Shown here piece after piece: positions 6,808-12,652 of a stretch of 12,652 bases of DNA (position 1 is its first letter; every line of letters begins with the position of its first letter). A model generated the notes under the pieces. The model was given only the letters and a program-made list of their open reading frames with translations, did no database searches and had not been told where the DNA came from. Source of the stretch: an uncultured Clostridia bacterium. Lineage in GTDB: Bacteria > Bacillota > Clostridia > Christensenellales > Aristaeellaceae. Both the position numbers and the translations under genes were made by a program. The DNA lies in NCBI GenBank assembly GCA_934647305.1, contig CAKUFI010000073.1, forward strand, positions 1 to 12,652, in the 5' to 3' direction.

Positions 6808-6840
6808 AGTCCCCGCTGCGAGACGTCCGCGGCGGGGACT
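6808..6840. terminator. Bidirectional terminator between convergent genes
   Basis: AGTCCCCGC (6808-6816) pairs perfectly with GCGGGGACT (6832-6840), with further pairing inside. On the minus strand the stem is followed by TTTT, so it suits the glycosidase gene ending at 6855 best. On the plus strand the following GCGTTTGG is a weak tail for the fusion gene. Confidence 0.75.
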
Positions 6841-6854
6841 GCGTTTGGAAGGGG

Positions 6855-7754
6855 TTAGAACGTCTCGTCCTGCCAGGCGACCTCCATGCGGCCGTTCTCG
6901 AGCGTGACCGGCAGAATGGAGTAGCCGGAGTGCATGAGGTCGGTGGAGTTCCAGTGGTCGAGCAGCAGGTAGACCTGACTGTTTGCCTCGAACAGGCAGG
7001 CGCTCTGGCCGCCGTAGGTGGTGCGCGCGCCCTCGCCCAGGCAGGGATTGTCGATCAGCTTCCAGCCGCAGGTCAGGTGCGGGCTGATGGCGTAGAGCGC
7101 GGGGTTGGGCGCCCAGCCGGTGCAGCCCGAAGTAATCATGTAGTACAGGCCGTTTCGCTTGATAACGGCCGGGGCCTCGCGGGTCTGGTCGATGAAGGCG
7201 GGGTAGACCTCGCCGGTGAAGCCGGTATAGTCGTCGGTCAGGCGGGAGAGGTAGAGCGTATGGTTCCAGTCGCCGCTGTGAATCAGCCAGGCCGAGCCGT
7301 CGTCGTCCGTGAAGACGTTCATGTCGCGGCAGTCGCGGCGGTTGGGCTGCGTGCCGCGCAGGTAGTGAAACGGGCCGGTGGGGGAATCGGAAACCGCACA
7401 GCCCGCGCCGGCAAAGGTATAGTCCGGGCTGTCCACGTGCAGCCACAGGACGAATTGGCCGGTCTGGCGGTGATAAAGTACCTTGGGCCGCTCGGCCACG
7501 CGGGAGGGGTGCAGGTGGGAGGCGGGATCGTCCGGCTGCGCGGGCAGCACCAGCCCCTCGTAGTGCCAGCTCTTCAGGTCGCGCGAGGAATAGCAGGACA
7601 CGCCGATCACGTCCACGCGCCGCGTGCCGGGCACGTTGGGCGCACCCTTGTGCTCGCCGTACCAGTAGTAAACGCCTTCGTGTTCAAGGATCATGCCGCC
7701 GTGCGCCTGAATCAGCTCGCCGCGGTCATCCGTCCAGCAGGTTCCGTTTTTCAT
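6855..7754 (-). CDS. GH43-type glycosidase, resembling exo-beta-1,3-galactanases
   Basis: This gene encodes 299 residues, a single five-bladed-propeller-sized catalytic domain with no signal peptide, so it is probably cytoplasmic. The N-terminus, with IQAHGGMILEHEGVYYWYGE (residues 15-34), is typical of the GH43 branch containing exo-beta-1,3-galactanases. Candidate active-site residues are Glu88 (ERPK), Glu193 (REAP) and Gln250 (GGQ). Their spacing mirrors the Glu/Glu/Gln set I recall for the Phanerochaete enzyme (102, 208, 263), in which Gln is thought to replace the usual Asp base. It would act on galactose-containing oligosaccharides after import, but the substrate is inference. GGGAGG lies six bases before the start. 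The gene is monocistronic here, with its own promoter, and no transporter is nearby. Confidence 0.8.
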   Translation of the reverse strand: MKNGTCWTDDRGELIQAHGGMILEHEGVYYWYGEHKGAPNVPGTRRVDVIGVSCYSSRDLKSWHYEGLVLPAQPDDPASHLHPSRVAERPKVLYHRQTGQFVLWLHVDSPDYTFAGAGCAVSDSPTGPFHYLRGTQPNRRDCRDMNVFTDDDGSAWLIHSGDWNHTLYLSRLTDDYTGFTGEVYPAFIDQTREAPAVIKRNGLYYMITSGCTGWAPNPALYAISPHLTCGWKLIDNPCLGEGARTTYGGQSACLFEANSQVYLLLDHWNSTDLMHSGYSILPVTLENGRMEVAWQDETF

Positions 7755-7793
7755 GACTTGCCTCCCGATTCGGTTTGTGATAGGATTAGGAAT

Positions 7794-7822
7794 AGTATAT
7801 CACATGCGCCCGGCGCGGGCAA
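7794..7822 (-). promoter_or_regulatory. Sigma-A type promoter of the GH43 gene
   Basis: On the minus strand TTGCCC (plus 7817-7822) is followed by 17 bases and TATACT (plus 7794-7799). The -35 box touches the AAGGAG ribosome binding site of the divergent radical SAM gene. A weaker plus-strand candidate (TTTGTG 7774-7779, 16 bases, TATATC 7796-7801) shares the same -10 bases, so the two genes may compete for polymerase. Confidence 0.55.
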
Positions 7823-7838
7823 GAAGGAGAATGCGCGA

Positions 7839-8720
7839 ATGAAGATGCTTTCCGAGTACTGCCTGGAGAAATTCGGAGAAAAGCTGTACAGGCTGAGCCT
7901 GAACGGCGGCATGACCTGCCCCAATCGGGACGGAACCTGCGGCACGCGGGGGTGCATCTTCTGCGGCGATGGCGGCTCGGGCGACTTTGCCGAGGCGGCG
8001 AACCTGCCCGTGGGCGAGCAGATCGACCGGGCCAGGGCGCGCGTGGGCGGCAAGTTTCACGGAAGCGGTTACATCGCCTATTTTCAGGCCTATACCAACA
8101 CCTACGCGCCGGTTGATTACCTGGAAAGGCTGTTCGGCGAGGCGATTGAGCGGCCCGAGGTGCGCGTGTTGTCGATCGCGACGCGGCCGGACTGCCTGGG
8201 GGCGGACGTGCTGAGCCTGCTGAAGAGACTGAATGAGCGAAAACCCGTGTGGGTGGAGCTGGGACTTCAGACCATCCACGAGCGCACGGCGCGCTATATC
8301 CGCAGGGGGGATCCGCTGGGCACGTTCGACCGGGCGATGCGGGATCTGCGCGCGATCGGCGTGGAGGTGATCGTGCACGTGATACTGGGCCTGCCGGGCG
8401 AAAGCGAAGAGGACATGCTCGAGACGGTGCGGTACGTGGGGCAATGCGGGGCGCGGGGAATCAAGCTGCAGATGCTCAACGTACTGGAGGGAACCGACCT
8501 GGCCGAGGAGTACCGGCAGGGGAAGTTCAGCCTGATGAGTCGGAAGGAATACGTGCGCATGATCGGCCGGTGCGCGCGGATACTGCCTGAAAACATGGTG
8601 GCGCACAGGCTGACCGGCGACGGGCCGAAGAGCCGCCTGATCGCGCCGATGTGGGTCGCGGACAAGAAGCGGGTGCTGGGCGAAATCCAGCGGGAGCTGC
8701 GTCACCTGGCGCAGGGGTAG
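7839..8720 (+). CDS. TIGR01212 family radical SAM protein (YhcC/YtqA-like)
   Basis: This gene encodes 293 residues, close to the family norm. The iron-sulfur site is CPNRDGTCGTRGCIFC, giving the family spacing C27-x11-C39-x2-C42, with an additional Cys34 that I do not recall as a conserved position. Other family marks are GLQTIHERTARYIRRGD and VHVILGLPGE. The protein would bind a 4Fe-4S cluster and S-adenosylmethionine; the reaction of this family is not well established. The start at 7839 has AAGGAG nine bases upstream. The frame is open much further upstream, but that part reads antisense to the GH43 gene and is not credible. Its stop lies within the 3' end of the convergent DUF421 gene, a 19-base overlap. 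Confidence 0.9.
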   Translation: MKMLSEYCLEKFGEKLYRLSLNGGMTCPNRDGTCGTRGCIFCGDGGSGDFAEAANLPVGEQIDRARARVGGKFHGSGYIAYFQAYTNTYAPVDYLERLFGEAIERPEVRVLSIATRPDCLGADVLSLLKRLNERKPVWVELGLQTIHERTARYIRRGDPLGTFDRAMRDLRAIGVEVIVHVILGLPGESEEDMLETVRYVGQCGARGIKLQMLNVLEGTDLAEEYRQGKFSLMSRKEYVRMIGRCARILPENMVAHRLTGDGPKSRLIAPMWVADKKRVLGEIQRELRHLAQG

Positions 8721-9382
8721 GCGGTCAGGTTCATGTCCTTGTCCAGCGTGGCCAGGAAGACCGCTTTGGGCGTGCGGTAGCCCTGTCTATCCAGCTGCTC
8801 GAGCAGCCATTTTTCGTCCTTTCCGGCGCTTTTCAGGTTGCCCGCGAGCGCCTGACCGTCCATGACGACTACGGTGGGCAGGTATTCCTGCTCGGGCGCG
8901 AGGTGCATGTCGGCCGGGGTCAGCGGGCGATCCTGCGCGCGGGGAAGGAAGCTGATCTGGCCGTTGTGCTCCAGCACGGCGCACTGCACCTGGGAAAGGT
9001 TAAAGTACCCCGCGCCGCGGGCCATCATCAAAAACTCGCTCACGTCCAGGCGCGCCTTCGTCAGGTTACCGCGGAAAAACACGCCCTCGTCGAACAACAC
9101 CAGCGGCCGCCCGGTGATCCTGCCCCGAAGCACCAGCGACTTGTTGGTGATCCAGGAGATGCCGAAGCTGGCCAGGCCGTACACCGCCAGCGCGGTGAAG
9201 TATACCCAGACGCTCTCTTCCATCTCCGTGGCCATTTCCGCGGCGATGGAGCCGATGGTGATTGAGTTCACGTAGTCGAACAGGCTGATCTGCGCCAGCT
9301 GGCGGTTGCCCTCGAGCTTCGTCAGCAGAAACAGCGTAATCAGGGAAAACAGCGACAGAAGCGCCGCCTTCAAAATGAGCAT
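8702..9382 (-). CDS. DUF421 (YetF-like) membrane protein
   Basis: This gene encodes 226 residues. The N-terminal third has two to three membrane segments (about residues 2-20, 37-52 and 57-77) enclosing the family signature GNRQLAQISLFDYVNSITIG and SIAAEMATE. The soluble C-terminal part (about 85-226) is the conserved YetF-type domain, with RGNLTKARLDVSEFLMMAR at 103-121 and a later MDGQALAGNL segment. DUF421 proteins are common in Bacillota; YetF-type proteins have been linked to spores or the envelope, and their biochemical function is not settled. The start at 9382 has AAGGAGG eight bases upstream. I see no clear promoter for it in the 248-base intergenic region shared with hpf. Confidence 0.88.
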   Translation of the reverse strand: MLILKAALLSLFSLITLFLLTKLEGNRQLAQISLFDYVNSITIGSIAAEMATEMEESVWVYFTALAVYGLASFGISWITNKSLVLRGRITGRPLVLFDEGVFFRGNLTKARLDVSEFLMMARGAGYFNLSQVQCAVLEHNGQISFLPRAQDRPLTPADMHLAPEQEYLPTVVVMDGQALAGNLKSAGKDEKWLLEQLDRQGYRTPKAVFLATLDKDMNLTAYPCAR

Positions 9383-9491
9383 GGGAAAGACCTCCTTGAA
9401 GCGTTGTTTCCAGCTAGTCTGCCCGGGAGGCGTTCACAAAATCGACATGCTTGCGCCATCAAAAGAAAATATTCTATTTTTCACAGAAAAA

Positions 9492-9520
9492 GCAGGAAAT
9501 ATTAACTGCGCGACGAAATC
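9492..9520 (+). promoter_or_regulatory. Sigma-H type promoter of hpf
   Basis: GCAGGAAAT (9492-9500), an 11-base spacer and GACGAAATC (9512-9520) match the sigma-H pattern except for GAAA in place of GAAT and one flanking base. AGCAGGAAATATT (9491-9503) is identical to 3554-3566. The hpf homologue of Bacillus subtilis (yvyD) is known to be read by sigma-H and sigma-B, which supports the assignment. Confidence 0.45.
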
Positions 9521-9555
9521 ATATAGCACACCACTACAGAAAGAGGCGATGCGAT

Positions 9556-9591
9556 ATGGCAGACGAAGCACACGGGCGTCTGCCCGGCTAA
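9556..9591 (+). other. Hairpin and possible 11-codon leader ORF before hpf
   Basis: GGCAGACG (9558-9565) and CGTCTGCC (9577-9584) form a perfect 8-bp stem with an 11-base loop. The same bases hold a small open frame, ATG to TAA, encoding MADEAHGRLPG, with GAGG (9543-9546) nine bases upstream of its ATG. It ends 39 bases before the hpf start. Either feature could modulate hpf translation. No known leader peptide is recognised, so this stays tentative. Confidence 0.3.
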
Positions 9592-9630
9592 AACACCAGG
9601 CCCCACACAGTATATTAAGGAGTGAAGAAT

Positions 9631-10161
9631 ATGCGTATCACGATAACTGGGAAGAACCTCACGGTGACCGAGGATCTGAAGAACCGGATCGAGAAAAAGC
9701 TCGGCAAGATGGATCGCTACTTCCGCCAGGAGGTGGACGCGACGGTTCGGCTGACTCAGGAAAAGAACCTGCGGTACATCGCGGAGATCACCATCATGGT
9801 GGGCGGCATCATGCTCCGTGCAGAGGAAACCAGCGACGATATCATCAAGAGCGCCGATAAGGCCGTCGACAAGATCGTGAGGCAGCTTCGCAGGCACCGC
9901 ACGAAGCTCGAAAAGCGGCTGCACGAAGAGGTTGTCATTCAGCCCGAGGAGGCGGAAGGCCCGATCGAGGAGGAAAGCCAGGAGCTGGTGCGCGTGAAGC
10001 GCTTCGAGATGAAGCCCATGACGGTCGAGGACGCCATCCTGCAGATGGACATGCTGGGCCACAGCTTCTTCCTCTTCCAGAACGCCGAAACCGGCATCAC
10101 CAGCGTAGTTTATCGCCGCAACGACGGCAACATCGGCATGCTGGAGCCGACCAATATCTAA
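9631..10161 (+). CDS. hpf: Ribosome hibernation promoting factor, long form
   Basis: This gene encodes 176 residues, the length of long HPF. The N-terminal S30AE domain (about 1-95) opens MRITITGKNLTVTEDLKNRI and carries the basic helix KIVRQLRRHRTKLEKRLHEE. An acidic linker follows, then the C-terminal dimerisation domain (about 119-173) with RFEMKPMTVEDAILQMDMLG and FFLFQNAETG. Long HPF binds the 30S subunit and pairs 70S ribosomes into inactive 100S dimers in stationary phase. The start is ATG at 9631, eight bases after AAGGAG. The upstream GTG at 9622 overlaps that site and is not used. A sigma-H-like promoter precedes it and a strong terminator follows, so it is probably transcribed alone. 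Confidence 0.95.
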   Translation: MRITITGKNLTVTEDLKNRIEKKLGKMDRYFRQEVDATVRLTQEKNLRYIAEITIMVGGIMLRAEETSDDIIKSADKAVDKIVRQLRRHRTKLEKRLHEEVVIQPEEAEGPIEEESQELVRVKRFEMKPMTVEDAILQMDMLGHSFFLFQNAETGITSVVYRRNDGNIGMLEPTNI

Positions 10162-10174
10162 ATCAGTAAAGCCT

Positions 10175-10208
10175 GCGGGGCGGGGGAAATTCCTTCGCCC
10201 CGCGTTTT
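10175..10208 (+). terminator. Intrinsic terminator of hpf
   Basis: GCGGGGCG (10175-10182) pairs with CGCCCCGC (10196-10203), followed by GTTTTGT. It lies between hpf and the convergent Crp/Fnr-type gene, whose stop codon is a few bases further on. Confidence 0.85.
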
Positions 10209-10212
10209 GTAT

Positions 10213-10863
10213 TCACGGCAGAGTGAAGCGGCGCTTTTCGAAGTCGAGCAGGCCCTCCGCCTTCATGCGGGTCAGCTCGCGGCCCAGCGCGCTGCGGTTC
10301 ACGCCCAGGTAAACCGCCCAGTCGGTGCGGTTAAAGGGCACATCGAAGCTGCGCGAGCCGGCCTTGCGGGCGCACTGCAGAAGGTGGGTGAGGATCTTGT
10401 CGCGCAGGGAGTGCCGGGAGAGCACCTGGATGCGGTCGTTCATGGACAGGGTGCGCCGGGCCAGCATGGCGGTGAAGCGGGCGGACAGCTCGAAGGCCAG
10501 CGCGTCCGTGCAGGATGCGTGCAGGCGGCGGCAGCTCAGCCACAGCAGCTTCGTATCGCTCAACGCGAGGGCGTACACCGGGGAATCTGGCTCCTGAAGG
10601 AAACACAGCGACTCGCCGAAGGTGTCCCCGGCGACCGCCTGCGCCATGATCATGTGATGCCCGTCCACGTCGTCCTGCAGCACCTGAACCGCGCCCTTGA
10701 GCACCAGCGCGAAGCATGTCGGCGACTCGCCCGGCCGCATGACCGCCTCACCCTTGCGATAGGACGCGCGGCGCGCCTCGAAAAAGTCCAGGGCGGCAGA
10801 CAGGTCTTCCTCCGCAAGGCCGCGAAACAGCGGACAGCTGCGCAGGCATTCGGTCTCGGTCAT
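10213..10863 (-). CDS. Crp/Fnr family transcriptional regulator
   Basis: This gene encodes 216 residues. Residues about 12-115 form the cyclic-nucleotide-type beta-roll, with Tyr35-Arg-Lys-Gly-Glu and GDTFGESLCF at 79-88. A dimerisation helix covers about 120-150, and a Crp-type winged helix spans 152-216 with recognition helix VNRSALGRELTRMKAEGLL. After GDTFGE the Arg-Ser/Thr pair that binds the cAMP phosphate in Crp is missing (DSPVYA at 93-98), so cAMP is unlikely to be the effector. Seven cysteines are present, but not in the Fnr iron-sulfur pattern. The start at 10863 follows CAGGAGGG; a longer frame would run into the divergent promoter region. It diverges from the secreted SH3b gene at 10970 and may regulate it. 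Confidence 0.88.
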   Translation of the reverse strand: MTETECLRSCPLFRGLAEEDLSAALDFFEARRASYRKGEAVMRPGESPTCFALVLKGAVQVLQDDVDGHHMIMAQAVAGDTFGESLCFLQEPDSPVYALALSDTKLLWLSCRRLHASCTDALAFELSARFTAMLARRTLSMNDRIQVLSRHSLRDKILTHLLQCARKAGSRSFDVPFNRTDWAVYLGVNRSALGRELTRMKAEGLLDFEKRRFTLP

Positions 10864-10906
10864 GAAGCGCGCCCTCCTGAAATATGGAAGAAAATGTAAG
10901 AAACTG

Positions 10907-10935
10907 GGAACAAAACGACGCATATACCCGTCTTA
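10907..10935 (+). promoter_or_regulatory. ECF sigma-type promoter, site C (second SH3b gene)
   Basis: GGAAC (10907-10911), 17 bases, CGTCTTA (10929-10935). Box sequences and spacing match sites A and B. It lies about 35 bases before the start codon at 10970, an ordinary promoter distance, and within the 106-base gap shared with the divergent Crp/Fnr-type gene. Confidence 0.55.
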
Positions 10936-10969
10936 GGGACATCATATCACAAAACAGGAGGGAAAGTCA

Positions 10970-11869
10970 ATGAAACGCGCACGAATCGGAAGCACCTGGG
11001 GAATTGGAACGGCGCTCATGGCGCTGGTCTGCTGCCTGCTGCTGGGCACGCCGGCCTGCGCGGACACGAGCATCGGCACGCTGATGGAAGTGGTCAACTG
11101 CAGGGAATATGTCACGCTGCGCATCGATCCGGACAAGCGCTCCGAGGAGCTGGCGCGTCTGCCCCTGGGCGAGCGGGTGACGATGCTGGGCGAGCGGGTA
11201 GAAAACGGCTTCTGCCTGGTGGGCACTGAGTATGGCAAGGGCTACGTGCTGGTCAAGTACCTGTCGGCGCTTCCGGACGAGGTGGACAACGCCGTGTCCA
11301 TCGACGCCGAGCTGACGCAGGCGCAGCGCGCGGACATCAACCTCTTTCTGAGCAATTTCACCGAAAGCGACTTCGGCCATCCGCTCGGCTATTTCGACAT
11401 GAACGACGATCGGATGATGATCGACTTCGCGATCAACCACATCTGGTTTAACCGGAACAACCAGATCGAGTGGGTCGACGACGGCGAGTACAATGTGCGC
11501 CTGGCCGAGGAGGCCGTCCTGCCGGTGTGTGAGAAGTACTTCGGCTTCGCGCCGACAGAGCATGACTCGCGCTGGGTCGACCTTACGGACGGCTACTACC
11601 GCTGGACTGAGACCGGCGGGCACGTCAGCATGGGCTTCGCGCAGGCGACGAGCGTGTCGCGCATGGGCGAGGACTGGTACGTGGTGTACTTCGAGCGCTA
11701 CGGCATGGGCGAGAACTGGTCAAACGACTGCACCGTCTGGACGATCGACCAGGCGCGCGCGCAGTTCGACTGCAGCGGCCATGGGATGGCGATTTTCGTC
11801 GCCGAAAACCTGAACGACCGATCGACCTACAAGCTGCTCAAGTATGCCTTCACGAACGTGTACGAATAA
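10970..11869 (+). CDS. Secreted SH3b-domain protein with unrecognised C-terminal domain
   Basis: This gene encodes 299 residues. Residues 1-31 are a signal peptide ending PACA; the cysteine is not in a good lipobox. Residues about 38-100 are a divergent bacterial SH3 domain (YVTLRIDPDKRSEELARLPL at 48-67, closing GYVLVKYLSAL). Residues about 110-299 form a domain I cannot name. It begins INLFLSNFTESDFG and is rich in Trp, Tyr and acidic residues, with many short beta segments. A wall-associated ligand-binding protein is the likely general role. AGGAGGG precedes the start. Its ECF-like promoter ties it to the genes at 2389 and 3943. No clear terminator is seen before spoVT, so read-through into that gene is possible. 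Confidence 0.82.
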   Translation: MKRARIGSTWGIGTALMALVCCLLLGTPACADTSIGTLMEVVNCREYVTLRIDPDKRSEELARLPLGERVTMLGERVENGFCLVGTEYGKGYVLVKYLSALPDEVDNAVSIDAELTQAQRADINLFLSNFTESDFGHPLGYFDMNDDRMMIDFAINHIWFNRNNQIEWVDDGEYNVRLAEEAVLPVCEKYFGFAPTEHDSRWVDLTDGYYRWTETGGHVSMGFAQATSVSRMGEDWYVVYFERYGMGENWSNDCTVWTIDQARAQFDCSGHGMAIFVAENLNDRSTYKLLKYAFTNVYE

Positions 11870-11985
11870 TACGCCTTGAATGGAAAAAACTGACCGCGGC
11901 GGCCCGCTCGCATAATTTTGCTCAAATTCCAGATACTAGCGGCGAAGACTGAAACTCAATGAATATGAAAAGGAAGTTTTGCCGC

Positions 11986-12540
11986 ATGAAAGCAACCGGA
12001 ATTGTCCGCAGAATCGACGAACTGGGCCGCGTGGTCATTCCCAAGGAAATTCGCCGCACCCTCCGCATCCGGGAGGGAGATCCACTCGAGATTTTTACCG
12101 ACCACGACGGCGAGGTTGTGCTCAAGAAGTACTCTCCCATCGGAGAAATCGCCGCCATCGCGCGGGACTATACCGACTCGCTGTACCGCTCGCTGGGACA
12201 CATCGTGCTGATCTGCGACCGGGACATGGTGGTGTCGGTGTCCGGCACGTCCAAGCGGGAGCTGTGGGAAAAGGCCATCAGCCACGACCTCGAGAACCTG
12301 ATCGGCAACCGGCAGGTGGTGCACCAGAACGCCGCGTCCGGCGCGCGCATGCTGCCCATCGTCGCCGACGACGACCCGAGCGGCTACTCGGCGCAGATCG
12401 TCGTGCCCATCATCGCCGACGGCGAGGTGATCGGCGCGCTGTGTCTGCTGAGCAAGGAAAGCGGCGTGAAGATGACCGATACCGACCTCAAGGTGGCGGA
12501 AACCACCGCGGGAATCGTCGGGCGGCAGATGGAGCAGTGA
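11986..12540 (+). CDS. spoVT: Stage V sporulation regulator SpoVT
   Basis: This gene encodes 184 residues, against 178 in Bacillus subtilis. Residues 1-50 are the swapped-hairpin AbrB DNA-binding domain, almost identical to SpoVT (MKATGIVRRIDELGRVVIPK and IRRTLRIREGDPLEIF). Residues about 56-184 are the GAF-like domain, with SLGHIVLICDRD, a conserved VSGTSKRE segment and a closing GRQMEQ. SpoVT acts in the forespore and tunes sigma-G-dependent genes. The start at 11986 was chosen because it gives the family's exact N-terminus and has AGGAAG about nine bases upstream; the ATG at 11959 lacks such support. I looked for a sigma-G promoter in 11870-11985 and found no convincing one. It is the best sign that the organism or its close relatives sporulate. 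Confidence 0.93.
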   Translation: MKATGIVRRIDELGRVVIPKEIRRTLRIREGDPLEIFTDHDGEVVLKKYSPIGEIAAIARDYTDSLYRSLGHIVLICDRDMVVSVSGTSKRELWEKAISHDLENLIGNRQVVHQNAASGARMLPIVADDDPSGYSAQIVVPIIADGEVIGALCLLSKESGVKMTDTDLKVAETTAGIVGRQMEQ

Positions 12541-12549
12541 CATAGGAAA

Positions 12550-12576
12550 ACGGGTCTCCCGAAAGGGGAGACCCGT
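12550..12576. terminator. Hairpin after spoVT
   Basis: ACGGGTCTCCC (12550-12560) and GGGAGACCCGT (12566-12576) form a perfect 11-bp stem with a GAAAG loop, ten bases after the spoVT stop. There is no T-run directly after it. It probably ends or protects the spoVT transcript together with the next hairpin. Confidence 0.6.
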
Positions 12577-12605
12577 CAGCTTGTCAAAAAAGTTTTGACA
12601 AGCTG
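12577..12605. repeat. Perfect 13-bp inverted repeat
   Basis: CAGCTTGTCAAAA (12577-12589) and TTTTGACAAGCTG (12593-12605) are exact complements around AAG. It begins on the base after the previous hairpin. The A-rich and T-rich inner arms are unlike a normal terminator stem. Similar motifs may recur in related genomes as intergenic elements, but that cannot be tested here. Confidence 0.75.
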
Positions 12606-12634
12606 GTGGACGGGGGAGCAAGCTCCCCCGCCAC
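12606..12634. repeat. GC-rich inverted repeat at the right end
   Basis: GTGG, one bulged A, then CGGGGGAGC (12611-12619) pairs with GCTCCCCCG (12622-12630) and CCAC (12631-12634). It starts on the base after the previous hairpin. The last bases of the window (12635-12652) hold nothing I can identify. Confidence 0.7.
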
Positions 12635-12652
12635 TGCCACCCTCTCCAGTCT

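Noticed and set aside
7780..7808. Sigma-H promoter near the radical SAM gene
   Set aside because: ATAGGATTA fits the upstream element, but no GAAT element occurs at 11-12 bases.
6930..7838. Upstream extension of the radical SAM frame
   Set aside because: This part is antisense to the GH43 gene. The family's N-terminus and a good ribosome binding site fix the start at 7839.
11870..11985. Sigma-G promoter for spoVT
   Set aside because: CATAATT at 11911 resembles a -10, but no GNATR-type -35 lies near 18 bases upstream. GAATG at 11878 is 28 bases away.

Overview
The window looks like chromosomal DNA from a GC-rich member of the Clostridia, in or near an endospore-forming lineage. The best evidence is a clear SpoVT regulator at the right end, together with a long-form hibernation factor (HPF), a YraN protein, a DUF421 membrane protein, strong AAGGAGG-type ribosome binding sites and Gram-positive sigma-A promoters. 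An order such as Christensenellales is a guess from the style of the secreted proteins and was not tested. No tRNA, rRNA, CRISPR array, transposase or phage gene is visible.

Layout. Positions 1-126 are non-coding and hairpin-rich, with a 25-base direct repeat. yraN (114-464, minus) and a helix-turn-helix regulator with a large unrecognised C-terminal region (710-2185, plus) diverge from an intergenic stretch holding one good promoter for each. Then comes a cluster of three secreted-protein genes on the plus strand: a 367-residue repeat-rich, possibly beta-propeller protein (2389-3492), a single SH3b-domain protein (3943-4299), and a 799-residue protein (4392-6791). The last fuses the same N-terminal module to a solute-binding-protein-like region. 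A convergent, apparently cytoplasmic GH43-type glycosidase follows (6855-7754, minus). It diverges from a TIGR01212-type radical SAM gene (7839-8720), whose 3' end overlaps a DUF421 gene (8702-9382, minus). hpf (9631-10161), a Crp/Fnr-type regulator (10213-10863, minus), a second secreted SH3b protein (10970-11869) and spoVT (11986-12540) complete the window, which ends in three back-to-back hairpins (12550-12634).

How the parts connect. The most interesting signal is regulatory. Three secreted-protein genes (2389, 3943, 10970) each follow a site with AAC, exactly 17 bases, then CGTCTAA or CGTCTTA. This has the form of an ECF sigma-factor promoter and suggests a small envelope regulon. Two sites share the 13-mer AGCAGGAAATATT and fit the sigma-H promoter pattern, one upstream of the SH3b gene (3943) and one upstream of hpf. 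The secreted cluster would then respond to both envelope and stationary-phase signals. The genes at 2389 and 4392 are paralogues. The shorter one stops exactly where the solute-binding-like part of the longer one begins, and no ABC permease or ATPase gene is present in the window, so a sensing or binding role independent of transport is possible. All promoter assignments were made by eye and are untested.
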